64,000 nt of DNA from Candidatus Zixiibacteriota bacterium (GTDB lineage Bacteria > Zixibacteria > MSB-5A5 > DSPP01), in NCBI GenBank assembly GCA_022614805.1, contig JAKEHY010000015.1, positions 62,001 to 126,000 of the forward strand, in the 5' to 3' direction. A model generated the notes under the pieces. The model was not told the origin of the DNA. It worked only from the letters and a program-made list of their open reading frames with translations, and did not search any database. The position numbers and the translations under genes are program-made. This document shows positions 48,993-56,400 of the stretch, one piece after another (the stretch's first letter is position 1; the number at the start of each line of letters is the position of its first letter).

Positions 48993-50341
48993 TTTTTTCT
49001 TGGTTCACGGCGCGCTTTAAAGGATAACTTTATGGGCACCCCGTCAAAACCCAGCTGTTCGCGCAGTTGGTTCAAAATATACCGCTTGTACGAATCCGCC
49101 AAAAGCTTCGGAAAATTCGAGAAAAACACAATCTCCGGCGGTTTGGTGCCGACTTGGGTGCCGTAGTACAACTTGATATGCCGGCCCAAAGCGGCGGGGG
49201 GCGGCTGGACTTGGGTGATTTCTTCGAGAAATGCATTAAGCTTGGAGGTGGTTACCCGCTTGGACCAGATTTCGTACAACTCCGCCGCCAAGGGCAAAAG
49301 CTTGGAAACCCGCTGTTTGGTCAAGGCGGAAATGAAAATGACCGGGGCGAAGAAAAACTCCCCGGCTTTTTTCTGAATCGCATCGGCATATTTTTCGGCG
49401 GTCTTTTCGTCCTTTTCCACCAAATCCCATTTGTTCACCGCCCAGATTAAAATCTTATGCTGGTCCAGAATTTCGCTGGCGATGGCCATATCCTGCCCGG
49501 TCACCCCTTCCATCGCGTCGATGACGAGGAAGCAAACCTCGGCGCGGGAGATGCTGGAGAGGGCCCGGAGATTGGAGTAAAATTCCACATCCTCTTTCAC
49601 TTTGGCTTTGCGGCGCAGGCCGGCGGTGTCGATGAGGGTAAAACTCTGCCCATCCCGCGCCAGCTCGGTGTCAATCGCATCCCGCGTGGTGCCGGGGTTT
49701 GGAGAAACGAGCACCCGCTTTTTGCCTAACAAGGCGTTGACGAGCGAGGATTTACCCACATTCGGTCTCCCCACTACCGCAACCGGTATGCTTTTCTTTT
49801 TCTCTTCCTTGGCTTTGGGCAGGCTTTCGGCGATTTTATCCAAAAGCTCACCCGTGCCACGGCCGGAGGCGGCGGAAACGAAAACCGGCTCCCCCAGCCC
49901 CAAACGGGCAAAGCGGGCCGCCTCCCCTTCTTCCTTTTCGCTGTCCACCTTGTTGACGGCCAGAATCGCCGGTTTGCCGGACTTGTGGAGTATCCGCACA
50001 AGATACTGCTCCTCCTCCTGCGTCCCCACCTGCACGTCGGTGACGAGAACGACCAAATCCGCCTCCTGAATGGCCGTATCCACCTGCTCCCGCACCAGCC
50101 GGGCGATTTCGCCGTGGTCCTGCGGGCCCAACCCCCGGTCCGCATGCCGCCCCGGAATGTAGCCGCCGGAGTCCACCAGATAGAAATTCCGCCGGTTCCA
50201 GTTGGCCAAATGGTAATTCAAATCCCGCGTCACCCCCGGCTGACCGTGGACGATGGCCAGCCGCCTTTTGATAAGCCGGTTGAACAGAGTCGATTTCCCC
50301 ACATTCGGCCGGCCGACGATGGCAACGATGGGAACAGGCAT
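48989..50341 (-). CDS. der: Ribosome-assembly GTPase Der
   Basis: 450 residues with two tandem GTPase domains, each opening with G-R-P-N-V-G-K-S (residues 8 and about 180), plus a C-terminal KH-like domain. It helps assemble the 50S subunit. ATG 50341 (M-P-V-P-I-V-A-I-V-G) is chosen because the -10 box ends nine bases before it; a TTG further upstream would lie inside the promoter. Confidence 0.95.
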   Translation of the reverse strand: MPVPIVAIVGRPNVGKSTLFNRLIKRRLAIVHGQPGVTRDLNYHLANWNRRNFYLVDSGGYIPGRHADRGLGPQDHGEIARLVREQVDTAIQEADLVVLVTDVQVGTQEEEQYLVRILHKSGKPAILAVNKVDSEKEEGEAARFARLGLGEPVFVSAASGRGTGELLDKIAESLPKAKEEKKKSIPVAVVGRPNVGKSSLVNALLGKKRVLVSPNPGTTRDAIDTELARDGQSFTLIDTAGLRRKAKVKEDVEFYSNLRALSSISRAEVCFLVIDAMEGVTGQDMAIASEILDQHKILIWAVNKWDLVEKDEKTAEKYADAIQKKAGEFFFAPVIFISALTKQRVSKLLPLAAELYEIWSKRVTTSKLNAFLEEITQVQPPPAALGRHIKLYYGTQVGTKPPEIVFFSNFPKLLADSYKRYILNQLREQLGFDGVPIKLSFKARREPRKK

Positions 50342-50350
50342 AGAAAAACG

Positions 50351-50378
50351 AATATACTTAGTAGTCAAAAAGGGTCAA
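50351..50378 (-). promoter_or_regulatory. Promoter of der, nearly leaderless
   Basis: Minus strand TTGACC (50378-50373), 16-bp spacer, TATATT (50356-50351), nine bases to ATG 50341. No ribosome site can fit in the expected leader. Confidence 0.6.
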
Positions 50379-50446
50379 CTTTAAGACATTCTCTAAAATA
50401 AATATGGTTGCTTAATTATTCAAAATTTGCCTTATTTGTTACAATT

Positions 50447-50815
50447 ATGGAAAATAAACCCATAGCGGAAATTAAGGTTTTGCGTGCCGTTTATGAGGTT
50501 TTCCAGAAGCAAAAAGGGGCGTATAAGGTCTTAAATCAAAACCGAAAGTTGCCAGATAAAAGATATGAAGATCTCTTGCCCGAAGATACTGTTGAGTTGT
50601 TGCACCGCGAATTAGGTGGACGTGGATTAGAGATAACAGTTGAAAGTGTTGAGAATTCACCTATTGGCGACAAGATTTTGAAAAATAGTGGAAGAAAAGG
50701 GCGAGAGCTCTATTATTTTATTCTGAAAGGTTTAGTTGTTTTATGTGCTTTAGGTCGAGGCAAAGTTATTGAAACGAAAAAAAGAAGTCCAAAAATTCTA
50801 TTTGCTATTTATTAG
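50447..50815 (+). CDS. AT-rich hypothetical protein
   Basis: 122 residues from ATG 50447, distinctly AT-rich next to its neighbours. A charged N-terminal half with Y-K-V-L-N-Q-N-R-K-L-P is followed by a hydrophobic segment (G-L-V-V-L-C-A-L-G) and a basic end. No family is recognised. A TTGCTT/TTATTT promoter-like pair (50408-50437) places the start codon nine bases downstream. It may be a recent acquisition. Confidence 0.5.
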   Translation: MENKPIAEIKVLRAVYEVFQKQKGAYKVLNQNRKLPDKRYEDLLPEDTVELLHRELGGRGLEITVESVENSPIGDKILKNSGRKGRELYYFILKGLVVLCALGRGKVIETKKRSPKILFAIY

Positions 50816-50830
50816 CTTAAGGAACTGACG

Positions 50831-52249
50831 GTGAAAAAACCAACCCTATTTGCATCAGTGGTATTGCTAACAATTAGCTGGAAAGTATCAACCGCTCGAA
50901 ATGGCCCCTTCTTCTGCCAGGAACTCTCCTGGTCACCGGATGGGAAGAGAATTGCCTTTTCGGCGCGGACGGAGAAGGAGCCGTTTGAAATCTACGTGGT
51001 CAACGCCGACGGCTCCGGCTTGAAGCAGCTTACGAATGACTCTTCCGAGGATTATTGGACTTCCTGGTCGCCGGATGGAAAGAAAATCGCCTTCAACTCC
51101 AATCGGGACGGCAACTACGAGATTTACATTATGGATGCCGATGGCAGTAATCCCACCCGTCTGACCAATCACGCCGAAAAGGACATCGGTCCGTCTTTTT
51201 CACCGGACGGGAAAAAAATTGCGTTCACGTCGGTTCGGGACGGAAACTACGAATTGTACGTGATGAATGTCAATGGCACGGGTCTAAAACGCTTGACCAA
51301 TACCCCGCACAAAGAATACAACCCAATTTGGTCGCCGGACGGCAAAAGGCTGGTTTACTACTATGAAAAAGGAGACCGCAAAGACCAGATTTATATCTGC
51401 AACGCCGATGGCTCAAATCCAAGGAACATTACGAATAATGAGGCCAACAATATCTTTCCGGCTTGGATGGCAGGCGGCAAGGAGATCATCTTTACCTCCA
51501 ATCCGAACCGAGTTGAAGGGATTTATTCCATCAAACCGGACGGCTCGGGGCTGAAGTCGGTTAAAACGGGAGAAAGGCGCGCCTTCTTTGCCCGCTATTC
51601 ACCGGATGGCTCCAAGCTGGCCGTCATCACCGGCGGCTGGCCGAGCTCCAACATTACGATTATAAATGCGGACGGGAGCAATCCAATTCCGGTTCAACTT
51701 GCCGGGACGGATGAATACAAGCAGCTTATGGTCGTCCGGGAATTTGCGCAGGCGAGGGCGGGCGGGGATAATATCAGGGCGCTCTCCTACCTTGCCGACA
51801 CCTGCAGGATTTGGTTTGAGAAAAAAGAAGGCCCCGGCCGTCCCTGGAAGATGGACGGCCCCTGGGCGCATTGGGATGAGTTTTTCCATTCAAAACAGAC
51901 CTATCGGGACTGGAAATCGGAAGGAAACGCCGTTTCGGCAATCATCGACGAAACCAACGACTACTATCGCCTGCTCGACTGGGAGCCGGCCCCGGTTCTT
52001 TTGACCTGGTGGCTGGATGGAAATGACAAAATTGCCGGCTATCTGGTAAAGGGATTGGAGGAAGGCCCTGCCAAAAACCGGATGGAAGAATTCAAGGAAT
52101 GGGCGCAAAAAAACCACCCGGAGGAACTGGCCTATCTCTTGCCGGAAGGAAAAATCAACCCGGACGGCGACCGCCCGGAGCGGTGGAGGAAAATTTTGGT
52201 TGAGTGGAGGAAGGCAGCTGGTCTAAAGCCTGTCCTGTTGTCGGATTGA
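50831..52249 (+). CDS. TolB-like beta-propeller protein
   Basis: 472 residues starting at GTG 50831, with a hydrophobic signal-like start. Residues 25-290 hold about six PD40 repeats, each with W-S-P-D-G-K-(R/K)-(I/L)-A-F and N-A-D-G-S, forming a propeller as in TolB. The C-terminal 180 residues (F-A-Q-A-R-A-G-G-D onward) lack this repeat and may be an NTF2-like domain. Likely periplasmic and involved in protein contacts; no enzyme motif. Confidence 0.8.
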   Translation: MKKPTLFASVVLLTISWKVSTARNGPFFCQELSWSPDGKRIAFSARTEKEPFEIYVVNADGSGLKQLTNDSSEDYWTSWSPDGKKIAFNSNRDGNYEIYIMDADGSNPTRLTNHAEKDIGPSFSPDGKKIAFTSVRDGNYELYVMNVNGTGLKRLTNTPHKEYNPIWSPDGKRLVYYYEKGDRKDQIYICNADGSNPRNITNNEANNIFPAWMAGGKEIIFTSNPNRVEGIYSIKPDGSGLKSVKTGERRAFFARYSPDGSKLAVITGGWPSSNITIINADGSNPIPVQLAGTDEYKQLMVVREFAQARAGGDNIRALSYLADTCRIWFEKKEGPGRPWKMDGPWAHWDEFFHSKQTYRDWKSEGNAVSAIIDETNDYYRLLDWEPAPVLLTWWLDGNDKIAGYLVKGLEEGPAKNRMEEFKEWAQKNHPEELAYLLPEGKINPDGDRPERWRKILVEWRKAAGLKPVLLSD

Positions 52250-52290
52250 TATTTCAGATACAAGCCGAACGCCAGCCCTTCTGTATTTTA

Positions 52291-52317
52291 CACCTCACCC
52301 CCTGACCCCCTCTCCAC
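52291..52317. repeat. Truncated outer copy of the CCCTCTCCA palindrome
   Basis: CACCTCACCCCCTGACCCCCTCTCCAC lacks the second arm of the hairpin. Oriented like the left terminal repeat of the DUF559 element just downstream; probably the scar of an older copy. Confidence 0.6.
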
Positions 52318-52322
52318 AAATA

Positions 52323-52819
52323 CACCTCATCCCCGGCCCTTCTCCACGCGTGGAGAAGGGGGAAAAACACCGTTTCGTCCTCCCTCTCCATTTGATGGAG
52401 AGGGAGTTAGAGGGTGAGGTGTCTTTTGGCCGCAACGGCAACAATCTTCGCTAAAACCCTTTCCGTTCGTTTCAGCACTTCCTCATTATCAAATTTCATC
52501 ACCCGCAATCCTCTTCCTGCCAGCTCTTCTTTCCTGATTTTATCGTATTCCCTCTGCTCGGCTTGATTATGCACTTTGCCTTCCAATTCGACGACCAGGC
52601 CTGCCTCGACACAGTAAAAGTCGGCAATGTAGCGACCCAAGGGATGCTGCCGCCGGAATTTCAGCTCGCTCAAGTGGCGGTTTCGCAGGCACTTCCACAA
52701 AAGTTTTTCTGCCGTAGTCGACTCTTTACGAAACTTTCGGCAAAGTTCAAAAACATAAGCCGGAATCATGACTGTCGTTCTCCCTTCTCCACTTGTGGAG
52801 AAGGGTCGGGGATGAGGTG
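52323..52819. mobile_element. DUF559 element with 38-bp terminal inverted repeats
   Basis: The left end 52323-52360 and right end 52782-52819 are inverted copies at 35 of 38 positions. Each is itself a hairpin (CCCTTCTCCAC/GTGGAGAAGGG) plus an outer CACCTCATCCCCG arm. A related palindrome (52382-52421) lies just inside the left end. Between them is a single gene, a DUF559 endonuclease. Solo palindromes of the same family lie at 36935-36974 and 52291-52317. No transposase is present. Confidence 0.65.
52407..52769 (-). CDS. DUF559 endonuclease-like protein
   Basis: 120 residues from ATG 52769. An earlier in-frame ATG (52850) would translate the terminal palindrome and is unlikely. R-K-E-S-T-T-A-E-K-L-L-W, F-R-R-Q-H-P-L-G, D-F-Y-C-V-E-A-G-L-V-V-E-L-E-G and H-N-Q match DUF559, a family of the very-short-patch-repair-like PD-(D/E)XK fold. 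D-F-Y and E-L-E-G hold the likely metal-binding residues. It may cut DNA at the palindromes that surround it; this is inference. Confidence 0.85.
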   Translation of the reverse strand: MIPAYVFELCRKFRKESTTAEKLLWKCLRNRHLSELKFRRQHPLGRYIADFYCVEAGLVVELEGKVHNQAEQREYDKIRKEELAGRGLRVMKFDNEEVLKRTERVLAKIVAVAAKRHLTL

Positions 52820-52864
52820 TCTTACCGGAGTTGAACTGGGGTTGAGACACTTGCTACAAGCCCC

Positions 52865-54136
52865 TTATTGCTTCGCCACTTCCGGCAAAACGGCTTCCAG
52901 GGCGTCTTTCAGCGTGACGATGCCGGAGAGGATGTTTTTTTTGTCAACTACGGGGACGGCCAGGAAGTTGTATTTAATAAATAACTGCCCCACTTTTTTG
53001 CTGGAATCCTTGAGTTTCACCTTTTTCGGGTGCTTGTTCATAACATCGGCGATTCTGGCTTCCGGAGGATGAATCAACAAATCCCGCAAGGAGAAAACAC
53101 CCAGCAATTTTTCCTCTGCATCCACCACGTAGGTATAGTAATTGCTGGCCACCCCCTTGTGATGGGCGCGGAAATTCTCCATAGCGGCCTGGACGGTCGC
53201 CTCAAGCCCTATCGAGAGGTAGCGGGAGGTCATCAAACTCCCCGCCGTTCCTTCCTTGAAAGTCAAAAGCTCCTTCAGTTCCTGGCGGGTTTCCGGCTCC
53301 ACTTTTTCGATAATCTCCTTCCGGGTTTCCTTGGGCAAATCCTGCAATAAATCGGTGGCCTCATCCGGCTCCATTTTCTCAATCACGTCGGAGGCCTGCT
53401 CTCCGGAAAGCGTTTCGATAATGTATTTTTGAAATTCCGGCTTCAATTCCTCCATCGTGTCGGCCTGAATTTCGACGTCCAAAGTATGGAAGACGTGCTC
53501 CCGTTTTTTCCGGTCCAATTCCTCGATGATGTCGGCCAGGTCGGCCGGGTTCAAGTCCTTCAGTCCGCGCGCGGCGACGTTCAATTTCAACCGTTTTTTC
53601 TCCGGGTCGGAGGCGAGCGGCTGGATGTATTTCCAGCTGACCATCCGGTCGGGCAATAGGTAGGAAAAAAGCCACTGGGTTACGCCGTCGGCGATTTTCG
53701 TCCAGCCCAACCGGCGCAGAATGCCGCGAAAGCCGACGTCCACGTGCACCAGCCGCAGCTCCCCCTTGTTGATGAGAAAATGCAGGTCGTTGGCCCGCTC
53801 AATCTTGGAACCGAAGGTGTCCACCACCTGCTTGTCCAGAACCTCGTCGTGCAACAACACCTGCGCCGGGTTGGCGGAAAGCGGACGCAGCTGCTGGGCT
53901 GCCTCCGGTTTGGCCACGAGCGTGTGGCCGTCCAGATGCAGAATATGCTTCCAGTCCAGTTCCCAGTATCCCTTTTTCCACCTCGATTTCAGCACCACCC
54001 GCTCGACGTTTGGAAAAAACTCGTCCAAAACGACGGCGACGTCCACCAGCCGCCCGAGGGAACGTCCGCTCTCGTCCGGCACCGTCCGGCCCAGAAGTTC
54101 GGAGAAAAAAATGAAGGTCTGGATTTCGCTGTTCAT
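52865..54136 (-). CDS. PRC-barrel, MgtE-N and CBS domain protein
   Basis: 423 residues from ATG 54136. Order: PRC-barrel-like domain (residues 3-75, L-G-R-T-V-P-D), a middle region, an MgtE N-terminal helical domain (about 190-300, with D-L-A-D-I-I-E-E-L and D-E-A-T-D-L-L), then two CBS motifs (T-S-R-Y-L-S-I, V-M-N-K-H-P). The five-helix magnesium channel of MgtE is absent, so it is a soluble sensor module. Its start overlaps the PHP gene stop (ATGA). Confidence 0.85.
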   Translation of the reverse strand: MNSEIQTFIFFSELLGRTVPDESGRSLGRLVDVAVVLDEFFPNVERVVLKSRWKKGYWELDWKHILHLDGHTLVAKPEAAQQLRPLSANPAQVLLHDEVLDKQVVDTFGSKIERANDLHFLINKGELRLVHVDVGFRGILRRLGWTKIADGVTQWLFSYLLPDRMVSWKYIQPLASDPEKKRLKLNVAARGLKDLNPADLADIIEELDRKKREHVFHTLDVEIQADTMEELKPEFQKYIIETLSGEQASDVIEKMEPDEATDLLQDLPKETRKEIIEKVEPETRQELKELLTFKEGTAGSLMTSRYLSIGLEATVQAAMENFRAHHKGVASNYYTYVVDAEEKLLGVFSLRDLLIHPPEARIADVMNKHPKKVKLKDSSKKVGQLFIKYNFLAVPVVDKKNILSGIVTLKDALEAVLPEVAKQ

Positions 54137-55176
54137 TCCTTCTTTCCGGTCAAACGGATGTGGTTGGAGTAAATCCACCCTTTGTTCCCTTTCAAAACTT
54201 CGATGCGATACAGCCCCGGCTGGCGGGTCTGGCAGATGAAAGCGTCCCCAAGGGCCTCCTTTACCAACTGCCCGTCGCAAATCAGGCGGAAACGGCCGCG
54301 TTTCGGGGCTTTTGCCGACAGATTCACCAGCCCCTCGATTTCCATCTCCTCCCCTATTATCGCCTCATTCCCCTTTTGTTCGGCCTTGAACTCAAACCCC
54401 CTTGCATCCCCCCAGCGGAAGTTGGAGCCGTACACGCTGCAATTGCGAAAGGCGTCCAACAATTCCTCTTTGGCCAGCTCGAATTTCTGAGAAAGGGGTT
54501 TGCGCAGCATCAAATTCGTGCGCAGGGCCTTGAACTTGACCGCATAGGGAAATATGCGCACGTGGATGGGGCCGAAGATTTTGTGGCGAAAAGCGTGGGC
54601 GTCGGCCGACATTATCCCGCAGACTCTTTGCTTTTGGCTCAACCGGTCCCAGATTTCCAAAACCTCCTTTCTGGGGATGACCAAAAAACGGCGCGGGGTG
54701 AAAAGCATCAGGGGGCGGTTGGCCGGGGTCAAATGCTCCATCCATTCGGACATGTGGTTCCAGACCTCGATGCCATGATACCCAACCGCCTTCCAGGCGG
54801 TCCAGGGATAAAGACCGTATTGCGGCAGGACGCTTCGGGTTTCAATCGGATGGGCGATGATGCCGACGCCGCCGCGGCGGGCCACTTCCGCAACGTATTC
54901 CTCCGCCGAGGCGCCGAACGGAATCGTCTCTTTCAAATTGAAGGCGAGGAAGTGATTTTTATTCTCCCGGTCGTTGATTTCGCAGCCGATGATGGCCAGG
55001 GTTTTGTCATACCACCCCTCCTTCCCCTCCTTCAGCTTCTTCAGGGTGTTATGGTCGGAAAACATCATAAAATCAAGCCCGCATTCCTGGCCGGTTTTGA
55101 CCACTTCGTCAAAAGGCAAGGTTCCGTCGGAGTCGGTCGTATGAATGTGGATGACGCCGGAGTAATGGTAGTACAT
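54133..55176 (-). CDS. PHP-domain metal-dependent phosphoesterase
   Basis: 347 residues. H-I-H-T near residue 12, D-H-N near 43 and A-H-P near 108 are the metal-binding motifs of PHP hydrolases. The C-terminal 110 residues are beta-rich. PHP proteins remove phosphate from histidinol phosphate, nucleotides or sugar phosphates; the substrate here is unknown. It shares one base with the transporter gene upstream. Confidence 0.85.
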   Translation of the reverse strand: MYYHYSGVIHIHTTDSDGTLPFDEVVKTGQECGLDFMMFSDHNTLKKLKEGKEGWYDKTLAIIGCEINDRENKNHFLAFNLKETIPFGASAEEYVAEVARRGGVGIIAHPIETRSVLPQYGLYPWTAWKAVGYHGIEVWNHMSEWMEHLTPANRPLMLFTPRRFLVIPRKEVLEIWDRLSQKQRVCGIMSADAHAFRHKIFGPIHVRIFPYAVKFKALRTNLMLRKPLSQKFELAKEELLDAFRNCSVYGSNFRWGDARGFEFKAEQKGNEAIIGEEMEIEGLVNLSAKAPKRGRFRLICDGQLVKEALGDAFICQTRQPGLYRIEVLKGNKGWIYSNHIRLTGKKE

Positions 55177-56399
55177 CAGATTTTCTTCTCTTTGGGCATT
55201 TTCAAATAGATTAAAAAGCCAAAAAGAACCATCAAGTCAAGCGCCAAAACGGCGGCGCGGTAGGAACCGCTCCCCGCCAGCGGGAGCTTGACCACCAGCC
55301 CCCAAACAATCGGCCCGATGATGGCGGCGGCCCGGCCGGAGAGGGAATAGAGCCCAAAAAACTGCCCCAGCTTTTCTTTCGGCACCAATTCGGCCAAAAG
55401 CGGACGGGAGGAAGTCCAGGTGGCTCCCAAAAACATTCCCACGAAGCCGCCCAGAATGTAGAAAACCCAAACGCTCGGGGCGAAAGCGATGGCCGCCAGC
55501 GATAGCAGCCAGCCAATGAAAACTGACTTCAAAGTTCGGCGGGGGCCGATTTTATCCGTCACCCATCCCGCCAGAAAAGCCCCGGCGATGGCCGCAGTAG
55601 TTGCCAGGGCCAGATAGTTGGTCTTGACGCTGTCCGGAATGGCGTACACTTTTTGCATATAGACCGCCATATAGATGATAATCGTCACAACGGCGTCTTC
55701 GAGTAGAAAGTCGGCAATCAGAAACCGTGTGAGCCCAGGATGGCGGCGGGTTTCCTTGAGAATGTTCCAGAGATTGAAGGAATAGGTCGGCGCAACCAGG
55801 GTCCCTTTGACGTGGCGAGTGTGATAGGCCAGATAAAAGATGGGAATTGAGAAAATCAAAAACATAACGGCGGTCGGAATAAAAGCATCCGCCCTCGTCC
55901 CATCGGCCACAAAAGGCCGAACCAGATACAGACCGGCGATGGTGCCGAAGTAGCCCAGTCCCACGCCGATGCCGGATGTTTTCCCCATTCCCATTTCCTT
56001 GGAGACTTCCGGCAGAAGCGAATTGTAAAAGACAATCCCTCCTTCAAAAAAATAATTGGCTACACCGAAGAGAATCAAGGCCGACAGAGCCATCGTTGCG
56101 ACCGGCAGGCCGGAGTTACCCAAAAGTCCCAACGCGGTCGTGGTGGCGATGCAGAAAAGGGTAAAAACGACGAGAAAACGATGGTGATATAAATGCCGGT
56201 CGGCGAGCGAACCGAGGACGGGCAGCGTCAAAGCGACAACCAACATGGAGAGGGAATAGGAGAGACTGTACGAAAGCTCTTTTTGCCCCAAATCAAAGAT
56301 GACCCACTGGGCAAAGTAAAGCGAGACCACGTTCATCGAAAAGATAGTGTTGGCAAAATCGTAGCTGGCCCAGGCCCAGATTTTCCAGGGGAGCCTCAT
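55176..56399 (-). CDS. UMF1-type major facilitator transporter
   Basis: 407 residues from ATG 56399, about 12 membrane helices. The opening W-A-S-Y-D-F-A-N-T resembles the UMF1/Atg22-like branch of the major facilitator superfamily. G-S-L-A-D-R near residue 75 is the loop 2-3 motif. The cargo is unknown, but Atg22 exports amino acids. One base separates it from the barrel gene upstream. Confidence 0.85.
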   Translation of the reverse strand: MRLPWKIWAWASYDFANTIFSMNVVSLYFAQWVIFDLGQKELSYSLSYSLSMLVVALTLPVLGSLADRHLYHHRFLVVFTLFCIATTTALGLLGNSGLPVATMALSALILFGVANYFFEGGIVFYNSLLPEVSKEMGMGKTSGIGVGLGYFGTIAGLYLVRPFVADGTRADAFIPTAVMFLIFSIPIFYLAYHTRHVKGTLVAPTYSFNLWNILKETRRHPGLTRFLIADFLLEDAVVTIIIYMAVYMQKVYAIPDSVKTNYLALATTAAIAGAFLAGWVTDKIGPRRTLKSVFIGWLLSLAAIAFAPSVWVFYILGGFVGMFLGATWTSSRPLLAELVPKEKLGQFFGLYSLSGRAAAIIGPIVWGLVVKLPLAGSGSYRAAVLALDLMVLFGFLIYLKMPKEKKI

Positions 56400-56400
56400 C

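Noticed and set aside
52770-52850. Longer N-terminus of the DUF559 protein
   Set aside because: The extra codons would translate the terminal hairpin; the family normally begins close to the ATG at 52769.
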